The translations under genes were made by a program, and so were the position numbers. DNA of 64,000 nt, from the NCBI RefSeq assembly GCF_026242055.1, contig NZ_JAPJDL010000013.1, positions 65,357 to 129,356 of the forward strand, read 5' to 3'. The stretch is from Lentzea sp. NEAU-D7 (GTDB lineage Bacteria; Actinomycetota; Actinomycetes; Mycobacteriales; Pseudonocardiaceae). Below the pieces are notes generated by a model. The model did not search any database and was not told the origin of the DNA. It saw nothing but the letters and a program-made list of their open reading frames with translations. Positions 18,701-28,500 of the stretch are shown piece after piece (within the stretch, counting starts at the first letter, position 1; each line of letters starts with the position of its first letter).

Positions 18701-21700
18701 GACCGTCGATCCGGCAGAACGTGACGGCCCGCGCGCCGGGTGAGCGGTCCGCGGCCGCGTCGACCAGCTCGGCCAGCGTGGCCGGCTCGACCTCGGCGGA
18801 GCCGGCGCCCTTCGGCGCCGGCAGCTCCTCGCCGGCCAGCAGGGCGGTGAGGGTGCCGGTGAACGTCTCCACGATCCGGCGGGCTCCCGCCGGGCGGATG
18901 ACCGCGGTGTCGTGCACCAGGTTGAACCACAGCGAGCCGTCGTGCCGACGCGCGACCACCAGGGTCAGCGGGTAGTGCGGCGCGCCCTCGTTGACGACGT
19001 CCGCGATGGCGAACGAGTCGCTGCGCAGCGAGGTCACGTCGGTCGCGACGTCGAACACCACGAGCGTGTCGAAGAGCGATCCGGCGCCGGCGAGCTTGCC
19101 GATCCTGGTCAGCGACACGTGCTGGTGCGGCAGGACGGCGGTCTGGTGTTCGCGCACGGCGTCCAGCAGCTCGCGGGCGGTCGTGTCACCGGACCACCTG
19201 GCGCGCACGGGAATGGTGTTGATGAACAGGCCGGCGAGCTCGTCGATGCCGGGCACGTCGGCGTCGCGGCCCGACACCGTCGAGCCGAACACGACGTCCT
19301 GGCTGCCCAGGATCCCGCCGAGCGTCACGGCCCACGCGCTGTGCACGGCGACGCTGAGCGACACCCCGGCCGCCCGCACCCGCTCGTCCACATCGGACGG
19401 TGCGTCCGCGGTCATGTCGGCGAACCGCTCGGACGGCATGTGGTCCGGCACGGTGATGGACGGCCCGGCCAGGCCCTCCAGTTCGCGAGCCCAGACCCGG
19501 TCGCTCTCCTCCGCGTCGCTCTCGACGAGCCACCGCACGTAGTCGGAGTAGCTGCCGCGCACGTGCACCGATCCCGGCGCGTCGTACTCGGCCAGCAACG
19601 CGCGCAGCATCGGCGGCACCGACCAGCCGTCCGCGATGATGTGGTGCACGGTCTGGATCAGGACGTACCGCTGCGGCGCGGTGAGCACCAGCGTGAAGCG
19701 CATCAGCGGACCGGTCGCGAGGTCGAACCCGGCGACGCGGTCGCGTTCGGCGAGCTCCTGGACCTCCTCGTCGGACATGCCCTGGCCGTTCACCGTGGTG
19801 AACACGGGCCGCACACCCGACTCCAGCACCGACACGACCCTGCCGTCGGCGAGGCTCGCGAACCGCGCGGCCAGGTTCGGGAACAGCTCGAACAGCCGCG
19901 CCGCCGCGTCCTCGAGCCGCCGGGCGTCGACGGCGCCGGTCAGCGTCAGCAGCTGCTGCTCGACGTACCGGTGCGCGGAGTCGTCGTCGAAGACGGAGTG
20001 GAAGTACAGGCCTTCCTGCAACGGCGTCAGCGGGAGGATCTCGCGCAACGCCGGGGAGTCCAGGGCGTCGACGTCGGCCTGGGTGAGCGGCAGCAACGGG
20101 AAGTCGCTGGGGGAGTGGCCACCGGTGGTGAGCTCCGCCAGGCCTTCCAGCGCGGCGACGAAGTACTCGCCGATCCTGGCGATGTCGGCGTCGGTGAAGA
20201 CCCCGGACGGCCACGACAGGACCGTGACCAGCTCCAGCTCACCGTCGGCACCGGGTTCGGCGGAGGCGTTGAACTCCAGGGCGCGCGGCAGCCGCATCGC
20301 CGGGTCGCGCTTCTCGCCGAGCTGACCGGCGTTCTCCGCGAGCTGCCAGTCCCCGTTCGCGCCACCGGCGAACCGGCCGAGGTAGTTGAACAGCACCTGC
20401 GGGCGCGACGCGTCGAACCGTTCGCCGCCCAGGTACTTCAGGGCGCCGTAGGAGACGCCGTTGCTCGGCACCCTGGCGAGGTCTTCCTTGACGCGCTTCA
20501 AAGCCGCGCCCAGGTCGTCGACGTCGACCGGGTCGACCGTCACCGGGAACAGCGTCGTGAACCAGCCGACGGTGCGCGACAGGTCGGGGTCGCGCGGCAC
20601 GAACCGGCCTTCTCGGCCGTGGCCCTCGAGCTCGACATGCGCGAACGTCTGGTCCTGGCCGTTGTCGCGCCGCCACCGGGCGAGCGCGACCGCGAGGCCG
20701 GTCAGCAGCACGTCGTTGACTCCTGCGTGGAACAACGCCGGCACGTCGCTCAGCAACGCGGCGGTGGCGGCCGAACCGACGGTGACCGTGCGAACCTGTT
20801 CGCCCGCGACGACATCCGCGTCGGTCAGCTCACGCCGGCCGAGCAGCTGGTCCACGCCCGGCAGCGCGCGCTCGTAGTACGCGCGGTCGGCCGAGAACGA
20901 CGCCTGCTCCAGCAACTGGGTCCAGCGCCGGAACGACGTGCCGACGGGGCGCAGCTCCACGGCCGCGCCGGAGGAGACCTGCTGCCACGCCAGCGCGAGG
21001 TCGTCGAACAGGATGCGCCACGAGACACCGTCGATCACCACGTGGTGGATCACGAGCACGAGCTGCCGCGCCCATGGCCGCCACACCGCGCGCAGCATGA
21101 TGCCCGCGTCCGGGTTCAGCCCTTCGGTGGCCGCCGCGACGCACTCCTCCAGCGGGGCATCGCTCTGCTCCCAGAGGGCGTGTCCGTCGGCCGGGATGTC
21201 GAACGACCAGCGTTCACCCCGGACGAGCTTGGCGCGCAACATGTCGTGCCGCTCGACCAACGCGTTCAGGATCTGCGTGAGTGCGTCGGGAGTCAGCTCG
21301 GCCGGGGTGTTGAGCACGACCGACTGCACGAACCCGTCGATCGCGTCCGTGGTCTCGCCGAGCCACTGCACGATCGGCAGACCCGCCACCGGGCCGGTCG
21401 GCACGTCGTCGTGGTCGACCGCCGAAGCACCGTCACGGGACGCGACGGCGGCGAGTGCGCGCGGGGTGCGGTTGACGAAGATCTGGGTGGCGGTGACGAA
21501 CACGCCTTCCGCCCGCAGGGCGCTGAGCAACGAGATCGCGAGGATGCTGTCGCCGCCCAGCTCGAAGAAGTCCTGGTCCGCGCCGACCTGCTCGACCCGC
21601 AGCACCGAGGCGACGGCCGCGCAGATCACGGCCTCGTCGTCGTTGGCGGCGGCGGTCACCGGGCCGGTCTCCACCACGGGCTCGGGGAGCGCCCGGCGGT

Positions 21701-23582
21701 CGAGCTTCCCGTTGGGGGTCAACGGGAACTCGCTCATCACCACGACGTGCGCGGGCACCATGTACTCGACGAGGTGCTCGGTCGCCCACTGCTTCACGGC
21801 GTCCGGTGTCAGGCCCTCGTCCGAGGGCACGACGTACCCGACGAGGTAGTTGCCGCCGGCGGAGTTCTTGCGCACCACCACGCAGGTGTGGCGGACCCCG
21901 GGGTGCTCGGCGAGCGCGACCTCGACGTCCTCCAGCTCCAGCCGCATGCCGCGGATCTTGACCTGGTTGTCGACGCGGCCGAGGAAGTCGAGCGACCCGT
22001 CCGGCGCGAACCGCGCCAGGTCACCGGTCCGGTAGAGGCGCGACCCGTCGGTGGCGAACGGGTTCGCGACGAACCGCGACGCCGTGAGCCCCGGCGCGTT
22101 CACGTAGCCGCGTCCCAGCAGGAACCCGCCGATGTACAGCTCACCGCCGACTCCGGCGGGGCACGGACGCAGCTGGTCGTCCAGCACGTACAGGTCGGTG
22201 TTGGGGTTGGCCTTGCCGATCGACGTCGACAGCCGCTCGGCCTCGCCGCGGTAGATCACGTGCGAGACGCCGATCGTGGCCTCGGCCGGGCCGTAGCCGT
22301 GGTACATCGGGATGTCGAGCTGCGTCCGGAACCGCTCGTACAGCTCAGGAGTGAGCACCTCGCCGCCGCACCACACGTGCCGCAGGCTGGCGAGCTCGCC
22401 GTCGCCCGCGATGTTCAGCAGGACGTCCAGCATCGACGACACCAGGTACACGAACGTGACGCGGTGCCGGGCGATGGTCGCGAGCAGGTGGTGCGGGTCG
22501 CGTTCGCCACCGGAGCGCACGACGACGGTCCGGCCGCCGCACACCAGCGGCAGGAAGATCTCGTTGATCGAGATGTCGAACGACAGCGGCGCCTTGAACA
22601 GCGACGCGTCCGAGTGTCCGAAGTGGAGGATCTGGTTCACCTGCCACAGCAGGCGTTCGCTGATCGCCTCGTGCCGGATCATCGCGCCCTTGGGGCGGCC
22701 GGTCGAGCCGGACGTGAACATCACGTACGCCAGCTGCGCACCGCGGATCGCGACGTCGGCGGGCTCGGCGGAGTGCTCGCCGAAAGCCCAGTCGTCGAGG
22801 TCGACCGCGACGGCCTCGGGCTCGGGCTCCTGCTCCTGGCCGGTGCCCAGGAGCAGGACGACCTGCGCGTCGGTGATCACGGACTCGCGGCGGGACGCCG
22901 GCCACTGCGGGTCGAGCGGCACGAACGCGGCCCCCGCCTGCAGCACGGCGAGCAGGCTGATGACCATCTCGGCCGAGCGGGGCAACGAGATGGCGACGAC
23001 CTGTTCCGTGGTGACGCCGCGGGTGATCAGGTGGCGGGCCAGCTGGTTGGACCGCGCCAGCGCCTCGCCGTAGGTGACCGCGCGGTCGCCGTCGTTGATC
23101 GCGACGGCGTCCGGGCGCTCGCGGGCCTGCTCCCGGAACAGCTCGACGATGCTCGGGCGGTCGCGCGGGAACTCGTTGTCGTTCCAGCGGGCCAGGTCCG
23201 CGAGCCGCTCGTCGATCGTCTGGGAGGTCAGCGTGCCGAGGGTGCGGTTGGGGAACTCGGCCAGGTCGTCCAGGACCCGTTGCGCCTCAACCAGGTCGAC
23301 GCCGTGCGGCACGGGGATCGCCCAGCCGCCGGGCCGTTCGGTGACATCGGAGTTCTGGCCCTTGTCGGCCCACACGAGCAGGTCGCTGAACAACGTCGCG
23401 GGGGTGAGCTCGAAGCCGTCGACCGCGAAACCGGGGATGGCCCAGTGGCGCAGGGCGACGGCACTCGCGACGGCGATGGTCCGCTGGGGGTACTCACCGG
23501 CACGGCGCCGGACGGAGGCGATCCGGGCGGTCGAAAGAAGTACGTCGTGCTCGGCCATCTGTTCCATCGACGACTCAGCCAT
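12762..23582 (-). CDS. cchH: Trimodular siderophore NRPS, coelichelin synthetase-like (CchH)
   Basis: 3,606 residues. Order by motif: condensation-like remnant (1-140), A1 (140-640), T1 (GGDS, 676), E1 (HHVVIDG, 846), C2 (HHIIADG, 1314), A2 (1620-2095), T2 (GGDS, 2149), E2 (HHLAVDA, 2319), C3 (2590-3010), A3 (3050-3510), T3 (GGHS, 3566), then the end with no thioesterase. This A-T-E-C-A-T-E-C-A-T order without TE is that of CchH. Hand-read specificity codes are DINYWGGIGK (A1, as in the formyl-hydroxyornithine module of CchH), DSLVSGTVYK (A2, not threonine-like) and DMENLGLINK (A3, as for hydroxyornithine). C3 reads HLLLWDG, so the second His of HHxxxDG is Leu. An iron box precedes the ATG. 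GAAGGG lies directly against the ATG, an odd spacing. Confidence 0.92.
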   Translation of the reverse strand: MAESSMEQMAEHDVLLSTARIASVRRRAGEYPQRTIAVASAVALRHWAIPGFAVDGFELTPATLFSDLLVWADKGQNSDVTERPGGWAIPVPHGVDLVEAQRVLDDLAEFPNRTLGTLTSQTIDERLADLARWNDNEFPRDRPSIVELFREQARERPDAVAINDGDRAVTYGEALARSNQLARHLITRGVTTEQVVAISLPRSAEMVISLLAVLQAGAAFVPLDPQWPASRRESVITDAQVVLLLGTGQEQEPEPEAVAVDLDDWAFGEHSAEPADVAIRGAQLAYVMFTSGSTGRPKGAMIRHEAISERLLWQVNQILHFGHSDASLFKAPLSFDISINEIFLPLVCGGRTVVVRSGGERDPHHLLATIARHRVTFVYLVSSMLDVLLNIAGDGELASLRHVWCGGEVLTPELYERFRTQLDIPMYHGYGPAEATIGVSHVIYRGEAERLSTSIGKANPNTDLYVLDDQLRPCPAGVGGELYIGGFLLGRGYVNAPGLTASRFVANPFATDGSRLYRTGDLARFAPDGSLDFLGRVDNQVKIRGMRLELEDVEVALAEHPGVRHTCVVVRKNSAGGNYLVGYVVPSDEGLTPDAVKQWATEHLVEYMVPAHVVVMSEFPLTPNGKLDRRALPEPVVETGPVTAAANDDEAVICAAVASVLRVEQVGADQDFFELGGDSILAISLLSALRAEGVFVTATQIFVNRTPRALAAVASRDGASAVDHDDVPTGPVAGLPIVQWLGETTDAIDGFVQSVVLNTPAELTPDALTQILNALVERHDMLRAKLVRGERWSFDIPADGHALWEQSDAPLEECVAAATEGLNPDAGIMLRAVWRPWARQLVLVIHHVVIDGVSWRILFDDLALAWQQVSSGAAVELRPVGTSFRRWTQLLEQASFSADRAYYERALPGVDQLLGRRELTDADVVAGEQVRTVTVGSAATAALLSDVPALFHAGVNDVLLTGLAVALARWRRDNGQDQTFAHVELEGHGREGRFVPRDPDLSRTVGWFTTLFPVTVDPVDVDDLGAALKRVKEDLARVPSNGVSYGALKYLGGERFDASRPQVLFNYLGRFAGGANGDWQLAENAGQLGEKRDPAMRLPRALEFNASAEPGADGELELVTVLSWPSGVFTDADIARIGEYFVAALEGLAELTTGGHSPSDFPLLPLTQADVDALDSPALREILPLTPLQEGLYFHSVFDDDSAHRYVEQQLLTLTGAVDARRLEDAAARLFELFPNLAARFASLADGRVVSVLESGVRPVFTTVNGQGMSDEEVQELAERDRVAGFDLATGPLMRFTLVLTAPQRYVLIQTVHHIIADGWSVPPMLRALLAEYDAPGSVHVRGSYSDYVRWLVESDAEESDRVWARELEGLAGPSITVPDHMPSERFADMTADAPSDVDERVRAAGVSLSVAVHSAWAVTLGGILGSQDVVFGSTVSGRDADVPGIDELAGLFINTIPVRARWSGDTTARELLDAVREHQTAVLPHQHVSLTRIGKLAGAGSLFDTLVVFDVATDVTSLRSDSFAIADVVNEGAPHYPLTLVVARRHDGSLWFNLVHDTAVIRPAGARRIVETFTGTLTALLAGEELPAPKGAGSAEVEPATLAELVDAAADRSPGARAVTFCRIDGPSESLSYGELAEAKNRLARVLANAGVEPHRRVAVAVPRSLEQVVSLVAVVSAGGAYVPLDAAYPDDRLEYLISDTAPQVVLVAPEQRDRFTAIVSRAGGAARVVAIGDEVPGTGVITPASWEHPAYVIYTSGSTGKPKGAVVSHRNVVMYLANVQPDVEFGPDDVIPLFHSFSFDSSVLELWGALTNGAELVVPDRGLTRSPVDFHRLVRERGLTYVVQTPSAFYQFIEADKHCEPVTSVRRFSIGGELLELSRLRDWVARYGTRRPELINTYGPTESTVYTSRHVLDDSDFEPGRADGCPIGTPVPGQRTYVLDDRLRPVGPGVPGTLYLSGPQVSYGYSNRPGLSASRFVADPFAGDGSRMYHTGDLAQWNLDGEIEFLGRSDDQVQLHGFRIELGEVEAAVREVAGVVDVAVTVADTADHLVAHVVGTPAADITSVLAAKLPQHMVPQRVIPLDELPLNVSGKLDRAALRARAREDAAPDGSPVVAADTSVLDALVEIFRSALSSSDVDADTDYFAAGGDSIIAIGVVNRARALGVRFSPRDMFLHKTPRALAQKFAARTAEQTAPAPEEISDGPVVPTPIVLRLREAGGSLDRFAQARQLECASLENARRAANAVVAAHPALRLRLNTDHGVWSLRTEPAAEADVVVSADDPQEAAEAAADRLDAEAGVMAAFTWLENSRTLVVVVHHLAVDAVSWMILLEDLAVAMRGNEPAPVTTSFASYAAALALNAQSGGDLRRWVETLDAPVLTPQLGARREVTVTLAADITGHVVRTAPTALGIGLTELLCGALRTALTEIQSTPTDLVIDLERHGRVPAAEHHDYTRTVGWFTAVAPVRLSAATDPVAAALEVVARQPDEVAHVGFGQLRYLNPQTAPVLAALPAPQVLFNYLGRGSESQALHVDPENRPSPYAVEVNCWVDATGSLRATFGLTEDVSDEIAARWLMALERIADASVTVRRTAPVSPLQRGLYFQAELAGRSGQYVAQSFFAFDRRLDPDALGKALAHVIAKHPVVGAGFESDENGTPVQVLGVSGPVPVRTVDVLNEDAVEALRVEDRATGFDLTSPPLVRLTVLRLPNGHDRLLFTSHLLLWDGWSRGIVLDDLFDAYRALLAGETVDSTPATPSFESYTRALAGKDAEAAQRFWAGYLSDLPGPTLLGGGSTSDSLPAKIVRTLPVEASQRVRETARRYGVTVNSVVTGALGLVLGRETGRGDAVFGVTVSGREQEGTEGIVGVLLNTVPMRVTARPHDTVGEFLASVQASRVATMEHEHFGLGEIQRASGHDELFDSLFVLQNFLDDDTFTEFNAKNGITAHEAEDSTHYPFTWVVTPGEELTVKVEYRPDVTDPAFAQRLFDGYLRVLDELTRADGLLGSVGGSVVTPELNPANDFGDLTVVDLFDQAADRNPGRVALVAHGRTMTFAELRDRSRHLAGVLSGKGIGVETSVAIAVPRSMDWVVALFGILRCGAAYVPLELDHPDERIAAIIDDARPSLVITTSAVAPRIQGTTFKLDEPWPDAEPVTTFAPDDPNRLKHAAYTIYTSGSTGKPKGVVTEYAGLTNMLVNHQRRIFEPVLAEHGHRTFRIAHTVSFAFDMSWEELLWLADGHEVHICDEELRRDATGLVEYCLHHEIDVINVTPTYAQQLVAEGLLGAEHKPALVLLGGEAVTPTLWQQLADTPGTIGYNLYGPTEYTINTLGVGTFDCVDPVVGVAIDNTDVYVLDPWLRHVPDGVPGELYVSGVGIARGYLGQPGQSAERFVACPWVPGERMYRTGDLVIRRPDGNLLYLGRTDKQVKIRGHRVELGEVEARFAAHPGVRFVAAVAQADPQVDGAHRLAAYLVLADGADIPSIAAEVGAGLPDYLRPSHYAAVDAIPLTVNGKADTAALPEARPLGTLMTKTEDRELTETETLVREMFAEALDLDEDEVGMASGFTDLGGHSMLAVRLIGLLRREFGPVVTIRDLLSLSTPEAIARHVDEH

Positions 23583-23596
23583 CCCTTCACGATCGG

Positions 23597-23615
23597 TGAA
23601 GGTAGCCTAACCTAA
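23597..23615. promoter_or_regulatory. Iron box (IdeR/DmdR type) before NRPS
   Basis: TGAAGGTAGCCTAACCTAA matches the 19-bp consensus TTAGGTTAGSCTAACCTAA at 16 positions. It lies 15 bases upstream of the NRPS start and overlaps the stop codon of the preceding ABC gene, so the NRPS probably has its own iron-repressed promoter. Confidence 0.75.
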
Positions 23616-25408
23616 GTATTTGTCGTTCCGAATCGCCAAGCGGCCCAAAGTGCCGCGTAACGCCCGTCACGCGCGACAAGTTCTTCGTGAGTTCCCTGTT
23701 CCAGCACACGACCCGCGTCGAGAACGGCGATCCGGTCCGCGGCGATGGCCTGGGTCAGGCGGTGCGCGACCAGGAGTGTGGTGCGGCCCCGGCAGGCCGC
23801 GAGCGCGGCTCGTTCCAGCGCGGCGGCACCCTGGCTGCCGGCCTCGGCCGTCGACTCGTCCAGTACCACGACGGGGGAGCGGCCGAGCACCAGGCGGGCC
23901 AGCGCGATCTGGGCGATCTTGGTCACGTCGAGCCGTTCGCCGCCCTCACCGACCTCGGTCTGCAGGCCCTGCGGCAGCGCCTCGACCCAGGTGTCCGCGC
24001 CGACGGTGCGCAGCGCGTCCACCAGCTCGTCGTCGGTCGCGTCCGGTGCGGCCAGCCGGAGGTCCTCGGCCAGCGGGCCGGCGAACACGTGCGCTTCCTG
24101 GGTCAGGATGCTGACGAGCGCACGGGCTCCCGCTTCATCGAGGGTCGCGAGGTCGGACTCGCCGATGTGCACGGATCCGGTCAGCGGCGTGCCGGTCCCG
24201 GCGACCAGCGCCGCCAGCGTCGTCTTGCCCGCCCCGGTCGCGCCGACGAGCGCCAGCGACGTTCCCGCCGGGATCTCGAGGTCGACGTCCCGCAGCACGT
24301 CGTGCTCGGATTCGGGGTAGCGGAAGGAAAGCCCGCGCACCGACACCGGGAGCGGCCGCGCGTCGGGGTCCACGGCCACCGCGCTGCGCACGAGCTCGTC
24401 GCCGTCGGACTCGGTGAGCACGCCGACCAGCCGCGTCAGCCCGGCACCGGACTTCTGCGCCTCGTCGAAGAAAGCCATGATCAGGCCGAGCGGCACGAAC
24501 AACTTGTGGAACAGCAGCGCCGCGACGGAGACCTGGCCCAGCGAGGACTGCCCGTTGGTGACCAGGAGGTAGCCGACGACGATGATCAGGCCGAGACCGA
24601 TGAACTCGGCGCGGTTCTCCCGTCCGATGAACCGGCCGAAGAACCGGAAGACCTCGATGCCGATGTTGCGCACCCGCCACGACTCCGCGGTCACCTTGTC
24701 CCGGAAGGCGTTCTCCAGGCGGTAGGCGCGCACGGTCGCGATGCCGTCGAGGCCGCTGATCAACGCCTGCGCGCGATCGGCCTGGGCTTCGGAACGGGCG
24801 CGGTAGAGCGGCTGCGAGCGCGGCAGGTACCACCGCAGCGCGAGCCAGTAGGCGGGCAGCGCGCAGGCTCCGGCGAGACCGAGCCGCCAGTCCAGCCCGA
24901 ACATCCCGGCGGTGGCGATGACGACCAGGACCACCGCGGAGAAGATGGTGGGGATCGCCGTGCGGAAACCCTTGGAGATGACGGCGACGTCGTCGCCCAC
25001 TCGCGAGAGCACGTCACCGCGGCCGACTTCCTCGATGCGCGCACTGGGCATCCCGAGCACCGCGCGGACCGCGCCTTCCCGCAGCCGCGCCAGCATGTCC
25101 GCGCCCACCCGGCCGACGAGGTAGGTCGAGAACGCGGTCATGACCGCCCCGGCGAGTGCCGAGACGACGGTCGCGATGCCGATCGACCAGAGGATCGACG
25201 CGTCGCGCCCCTGCACGATCCCGTCCACCACGGTGCCGAGCAGGAACACCGGGACGATCTGCAGCACCGCCCCCGCCACCGTCGCCACCACGGTGGCGAT
25301 CGGCAGGACGGGGGCGGAGCGGCAGTGGTCGAGCAGCCAGCGGGAGGCCTCCCGCCCGGACGCCGTGCGCAGGATCTTCGCGGGCGCGCCGGACAAGCTC
25401 GTGGTCAC
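23612..25408 (-). CDS. cchG: ABC half-transporter with intact ATP site but decayed signature (CchG-like)
   Basis: 598 residues, GTG start. Six-helix export-type membrane domain (about 35-330), then an ATPase domain. Walker A GATGAGKTT near 393, Q-loop LTQEAHVF, Walker B VVVLDEST near 518 and the switch His in VAHRLTQ are all intact. The signature is not LSGGQ but GEGGERLD near 488. Together with the protein encoded at 11084-12787 this gives exactly one competent ATP site, built from Walker A/B here and LSGGQ there. The two genes flank the NRPS, as cchG and cchI flank cchH. The GTG lies 41 bases from the stop of the binding-protein gene. Confidence 0.88.
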   Translation of the reverse strand: MTTSLSGAPAKILRTASGREASRWLLDHCRSAPVLPIATVVATVAGAVLQIVPVFLLGTVVDGIVQGRDASILWSIGIATVVSALAGAVMTAFSTYLVGRVGADMLARLREGAVRAVLGMPSARIEEVGRGDVLSRVGDDVAVISKGFRTAIPTIFSAVVLVVIATAGMFGLDWRLGLAGACALPAYWLALRWYLPRSQPLYRARSEAQADRAQALISGLDGIATVRAYRLENAFRDKVTAESWRVRNIGIEVFRFFGRFIGRENRAEFIGLGLIIVVGYLLVTNGQSSLGQVSVAALLFHKLFVPLGLIMAFFDEAQKSGAGLTRLVGVLTESDGDELVRSAVAVDPDARPLPVSVRGLSFRYPESEHDVLRDVDLEIPAGTSLALVGATGAGKTTLAALVAGTGTPLTGSVHIGESDLATLDEAGARALVSILTQEAHVFAGPLAEDLRLAAPDATDDELVDALRTVGADTWVEALPQGLQTEVGEGGERLDVTKIAQIALARLVLGRSPVVVLDESTAEAGSQGAAALERAALAACRGRTTLLVAHRLTQAIAADRIAVLDAGRVLEQGTHEELVARDGRYAALWAAWRFGTTNT

Positions 25409-25449
25409 GAGGGGAGGCCTTTCGCTGGAACTGTTGTGTCAGAAGGAGG

Positions 25450-26496
25450 TCAGCCGACCGACTTGGCTGCCTTGACGAGCTCGTCCACCGCGTACGGCAT
25501 GGACGCGAGCGTCGCCTGCGAGATCGCGGCGCCGACCGCCGGGCCCTCGCTGTCGAGGATGTAGTGGACCTTGCCGGCCTTGACCGCGGGCAGGTTGTTG
25601 AAGAGCTCGAAACCCTTGAGCGCCTTCAGGTCCGCCTCGTCGTTGATGATGAAGATGCGGTCGACGTTCATCACGTCGATGCGCTCGGGCGACAACGACA
25701 CGAAGAACTTGCCCGCCGCGAGCTCGTCGACCTTCGTGTTGCCCTTGAAGCCGAGGCCGGTGAGGACCTGGCCGCGCACGTCGGTCGTGGCGAACGGGCC
25801 GATGGCGTCCTTGTACCAGGAGGCGACGACCGCGGTCTCGTTCGCCCAGGAGGGGTTGGCCTTCTTGGCCTCGGCGACCTTGTCGTCGATCGCCTTGATG
25901 GCCTTGGCGCCCTCGTCACCCTTGCCGACCGCCTTCGCGATCTGCAGCGCGTTGTCCTGCCACTTGGCGGAGAAGGGCTCCTTCTCCTCCTTGGTGCGGC
26001 CGACGGTCGGGGCGATCTTGGAGAGCTTGTCGTACCACTCCTGGGTCGCCTCGGAGTAGACGGCGACGATCAGGTCGGGGCGCAGCTGCGCGATCTTCTC
26101 GAAGTTCGGCTCGGTGTCGCCGTTCTTCATGACGACCTCGGGCGTGGTCGAACCCCACTTGTCCTTCACCCAGGCCCACTGGGTGTTGATGTCGGGCGAC
26201 TTGCCCTCGGGGTTCGGGTACTGGTCCACCATGCCGACCGGGACTACGCCGAGCGCCAGCAGCGTCTGCTCGTCGGTGTAGCCGAGGGAGACGACGCGCT
26301 TGGGCGCTTCCTTGATCTCCGTCGTGCCGAAGAAGTGCTCGACCTTCGTCGGGAACGTGCCGCCGGCGGCGGTGTTCGATCCCGGAGTCGTTTCAGGCGT
26401 GGAAGAACCGCACCCGGCGAGGACGCTGGCACCGACGACTGCGGCTGCTGCCACAGCGGTCAGTCGCTTCCAGGTCATGGTCGTTCTCTGGCCCAT
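25450..26496 (-). CDS. cchF: Ferric-siderophore-binding lipoprotein (CchF-like)
   Basis: 348 residues with a lipoprotein signal (VVGASVLAGCGSS). It is a type III periplasmic binding fold of the FepB/FhuD class: RVVSLGYTDEQTLLALGVVPVGMV near the start, LRPDLIVAVYS in the middle and a C-terminal helix. It would capture the loaded siderophore and hand it to the two permeases downstream in the locus. Two iron boxes precede it, so it likely has its own iron-controlled promoter. GAGGTG precedes ATG 26496; ATG 26478 is possible. Confidence 0.9.
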   Translation of the reverse strand: MGQRTTMTWKRLTAVAAAAVVGASVLAGCGSSTPETTPGSNTAAGGTFPTKVEHFFGTTEIKEAPKRVVSLGYTDEQTLLALGVVPVGMVDQYPNPEGKSPDINTQWAWVKDKWGSTTPEVVMKNGDTEPNFEKIAQLRPDLIVAVYSEATQEWYDKLSKIAPTVGRTKEEKEPFSAKWQDNALQIAKAVGKGDEGAKAIKAIDDKVAEAKKANPSWANETAVVASWYKDAIGPFATTDVRGQVLTGLGFKGNTKVDELAAGKFFVSLSPERIDVMNVDRIFIINDEADLKALKGFELFNNLPAVKAGKVHYILDSEGPAVGAAISQATLASMPYAVDELVKAAKSVG

Positions 26497-26535
26497 TCGG
26501 CACCTCGTTCTTCGCTGCCCACGCGGCGGGGGAAA

Positions 26536-26554
26536 TTAGGACAGCCGAACCTTA
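26536..26554. promoter_or_regulatory. Iron box 1 before binding-protein gene
   Basis: TTAGGACAGCCGAACCTTA matches the iron-box consensus at 15 of 19 positions and ends 40 bases upstream of ATG 26496. Confidence 0.6.
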
Positions 26555-26562
26555 TCACCCGG

Positions 26563-26581
26563 TTAGGGCAGGCTAACCAAG
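26563..26581. promoter_or_regulatory. Iron box 2 before binding-protein gene
   Basis: TTAGGGCAGGCTAACCAAG matches the iron-box consensus at 15 of 19 positions. It overlaps the stop of the ATPase gene (26573) and stands 8 bases from box 1, an arrangement that would suit two repressor dimers. Confidence 0.6.
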
Positions 26582-27406
26582 GTCTTGGTCACTCTTCGGT
26601 ACCACATGCGTCCGGCCGATGGGGACGATCAACGGGCGCTCGCTGACGGGGTCGTCGATCACCTTCGCCTGCAGGCCGAACGTGTCCATCAGCAGCTCGC
26701 TCGTGATCACCTGGCTGGGATGCCCCTGCGCGACGATCGATCCCGCCTTCATCACGATCAGGTTGTCGCTGTAGCGAACGGCCAGGTTCAGGTCGTGCAG
26801 GACCATGACGATCGTGCAGCCGCCCTCGTGCAGGTCGTCGACGAGGTCGATCACGTCGATCGCGTGCGCGAGGTCGAGGTAGGTCGTCGGTTCGTCCAGC
26901 AGCAGCAGGTCGGTGCCCTGCGCGAGCGTCATCGAGATCCACACGCGCTGCCGCTGACCGCCGGACAGCGAGTCGACCGGGCGGTGGGCGAGGTCGGCGA
27001 CGCCGGTCATGCGCAACGCCTCGGCGACGACGTCCGCGTCGTCGCTCGACCACTGGCGCACCCAGCTCTGGTGCGGGTGACGGCCGCGGGCGACCAGGTC
27101 GGCGACCGTGAGTCCCTCGGGCGCGATCGGGGTCTGCGGGAGCAGGCCCATCCTCTTCGCGACGTCCTTGGTCTTGAGCCGCGCGATGTCGGCGCCGTCG
27201 AGCAGCACCGTGCCCTGGCGCGGCTTGAGCAGCCGGGACAGCGTCCGCAGCAACGTCGACTTGCCGCAGCCGTTGGGCCCGATGACCGTGGTGATCACCC
27301 CGGTCGGGATGGCGACGTCCAGGTTGTCGAGCACGACCCGGTCGGCGTACCCGACCGTGACGCCCTCGGCACCCAGTCGGGCGGCATGGTTGCGCAGCGC
27401 GGTCAT
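26573..27406 (-). CDS. cchE: Ferric-siderophore ABC importer ATPase (CchE-like)
   Basis: 277 residues, FepC/FecE class. Walker A GPNGCGKST (near 45), Q-loop LLPQTPIAPEG, signature LSGGQRQR and Walker B LLLLDEPTTYLD are all intact, as is the switch His in VLHDLN. It powers the importer formed with the two permeases upstream on the same strand. The ATG lies 29 bases after the permease stop; a weak iron-box-like element (27420-27438) sits in that gap. Confidence 0.92.
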   Translation of the reverse strand: MTALRNHAARLGAEGVTVGYADRVVLDNLDVAIPTGVITTVIGPNGCGKSTLLRTLSRLLKPRQGTVLLDGADIARLKTKDVAKRMGLLPQTPIAPEGLTVADLVARGRHPHQSWVRQWSSDDADVVAEALRMTGVADLAHRPVDSLSGGQRQRVWISMTLAQGTDLLLLDEPTTYLDLAHAIDVIDLVDDLHEGGCTIVMVLHDLNLAVRYSDNLIVMKAGSIVAQGHPSQVITSELLMDTFGLQAKVIDDPVSERPLIVPIGRTHVVPKSDQDLG

Positions 27407-27419
27407 AGGCCAACCTTAC

Positions 27420-27438
27420 TTAATGGAGGCTTACCTCA
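27420..27438. promoter_or_regulatory. Weak iron-box-like element before ATPase gene
   Basis: TTAATGGAGGCTTACCTCA matches the iron-box consensus at 13 of 19 positions, mostly in the right half. It lies 14 bases upstream of ATG 27406. It may be a decayed or weak site. Confidence 0.35.
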
Positions 27439-28500
27439 GGCCGCGCGTCGGAGGTTCGAGCGCACCAGCAGGTAGACGAGGAACGGACCGCCGATGACGG
27501 CCGTGACGACGCCGACGGGCAGGTCGTTGGGCAGCACGGTCCGCGCGATCAGGTCCGACCCGATCAGCAGCAGCGCGCCGAAGAGCCCCGACGCGATCAC
27601 CGGCGGCACGGGCGAGCGCAGCAGCCGCATGGTGATCTGGGGCGCGATCAGCGCCACGAACGGCACCGGACCCGCGGCGGAGACCGCCACACCGGCCAGC
27701 AGCACCGCGCAGAGCAGGAGCACGGCGCGCACGACCGAGTAGCGCACACCGAGACCCGCGGCGACGTCGTCGCCGAAGTGCATGGGCTGCATCTGGAAGG
27801 CGACGACCAGCACGACGACGACCAGCACGACCATGACCCAGAGCGACGCCCACACCTCGGTCCACGACCGCGAGTCGAGAGACCCGACGAGCCACCGCTG
27901 CGCGCGGGCCACGTCGCGGATGTCGGCGAGCACCAGCAGCCACGTGGTGAGCGCCTGCATGACCGCGTTGACCGAGACGCCGATGAGGATCAGCCGGAAC
28001 CCGTCGATGCCCTTCTTCCACGCCATGAAGTAGACGAGCAGGCCGGTCAGCAGCCCGCCGACGAGCGCGGCCGTGGACAGCCCGACCGCGCCACCGATCG
28101 CCGCGCCGCCGCCCGCCGTCACGATGAAGACCGCCGTGGCGCTCGCGCCACCGGTGATGCCGAGCACGTCCGGGCTGGCCAGTGCGTTGCGGGCGATCGA
28201 CTGGGTCAGCGCGCCGGAGATCCCGAGCGCGACGCCGGCGATGACGCCGACCAGCGCGCGGGGCAACCGCAGGTCCATGATCACGAACTCGTCGACCCGC
28301 TCGCCCTGCCCGATGAGCGTCCTGAACACGGCGGGCAGCTCGATCGTGAAGTCGCCGATCGCGACCGACACGCAGAAGATCAGGAACGTCAGCGCCGCCA
28401 GCACGACCGTGACGAGCACGGTCCACGGCCGCCAGACCCAGGACCAGCGGCCGACGCGGAGACCGCGGTGCATTTCGGGTGCTTCCGGTGCGATGGTCAT
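27436..28500 (-). CDS. cchD: Ferric-siderophore ABC importer permease 2 (CchD-like)
   Basis: 354 residues from ATG 28500, which overlaps the previous stop as ATGA. FecCD-family permease with about nine to ten membrane segments; family stretches LGISGALTQSIARNALASPDVLGI near 115 and GPVPFVALIAPQITMRLL near 270 are clear. It pairs with the next permease to form the BtuC-like channel. A reading frame open further upstream is not used; the start is set by the overlap and by family length. Confidence 0.92.
   Translation of the reverse strand: MTIAPEAPEMHRGLRVGRWSWVWRPWTVLVTVVLAALTFLIFCVSVAIGDFTIELPAVFRTLIGQGERVDEFVIMDLRLPRALVGVIAGVALGISGALTQSIARNALASPDVLGITGGASATAVFIVTAGGGAAIGGAVGLSTAALVGGLLTGLLVYFMAWKKGIDGFRLILIGVSVNAVMQALTTWLLVLADIRDVARAQRWLVGSLDSRSWTEVWASLWVMVVLVVVVLVVAFQMQPMHFGDDVAAGLGVRYSVVRAVLLLCAVLLAGVAVSAAGPVPFVALIAPQITMRLLRSPVPPVIASGLFGALLLIGSDLIARTVLPNDLPVGVVTAVIGGPFLVYLLVRSNLRRAA

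Noticed and set aside
12684-23615. Very long open frames on the plus strand opposite the NRPS (up to about 1,500 codons)
   Set aside because: They arise from GC-rich third positions of the NRPS codons, have low-complexity Arg/Val/Gly/Asp composition and no motif; the minus strand holds continuous NRPS motifs.
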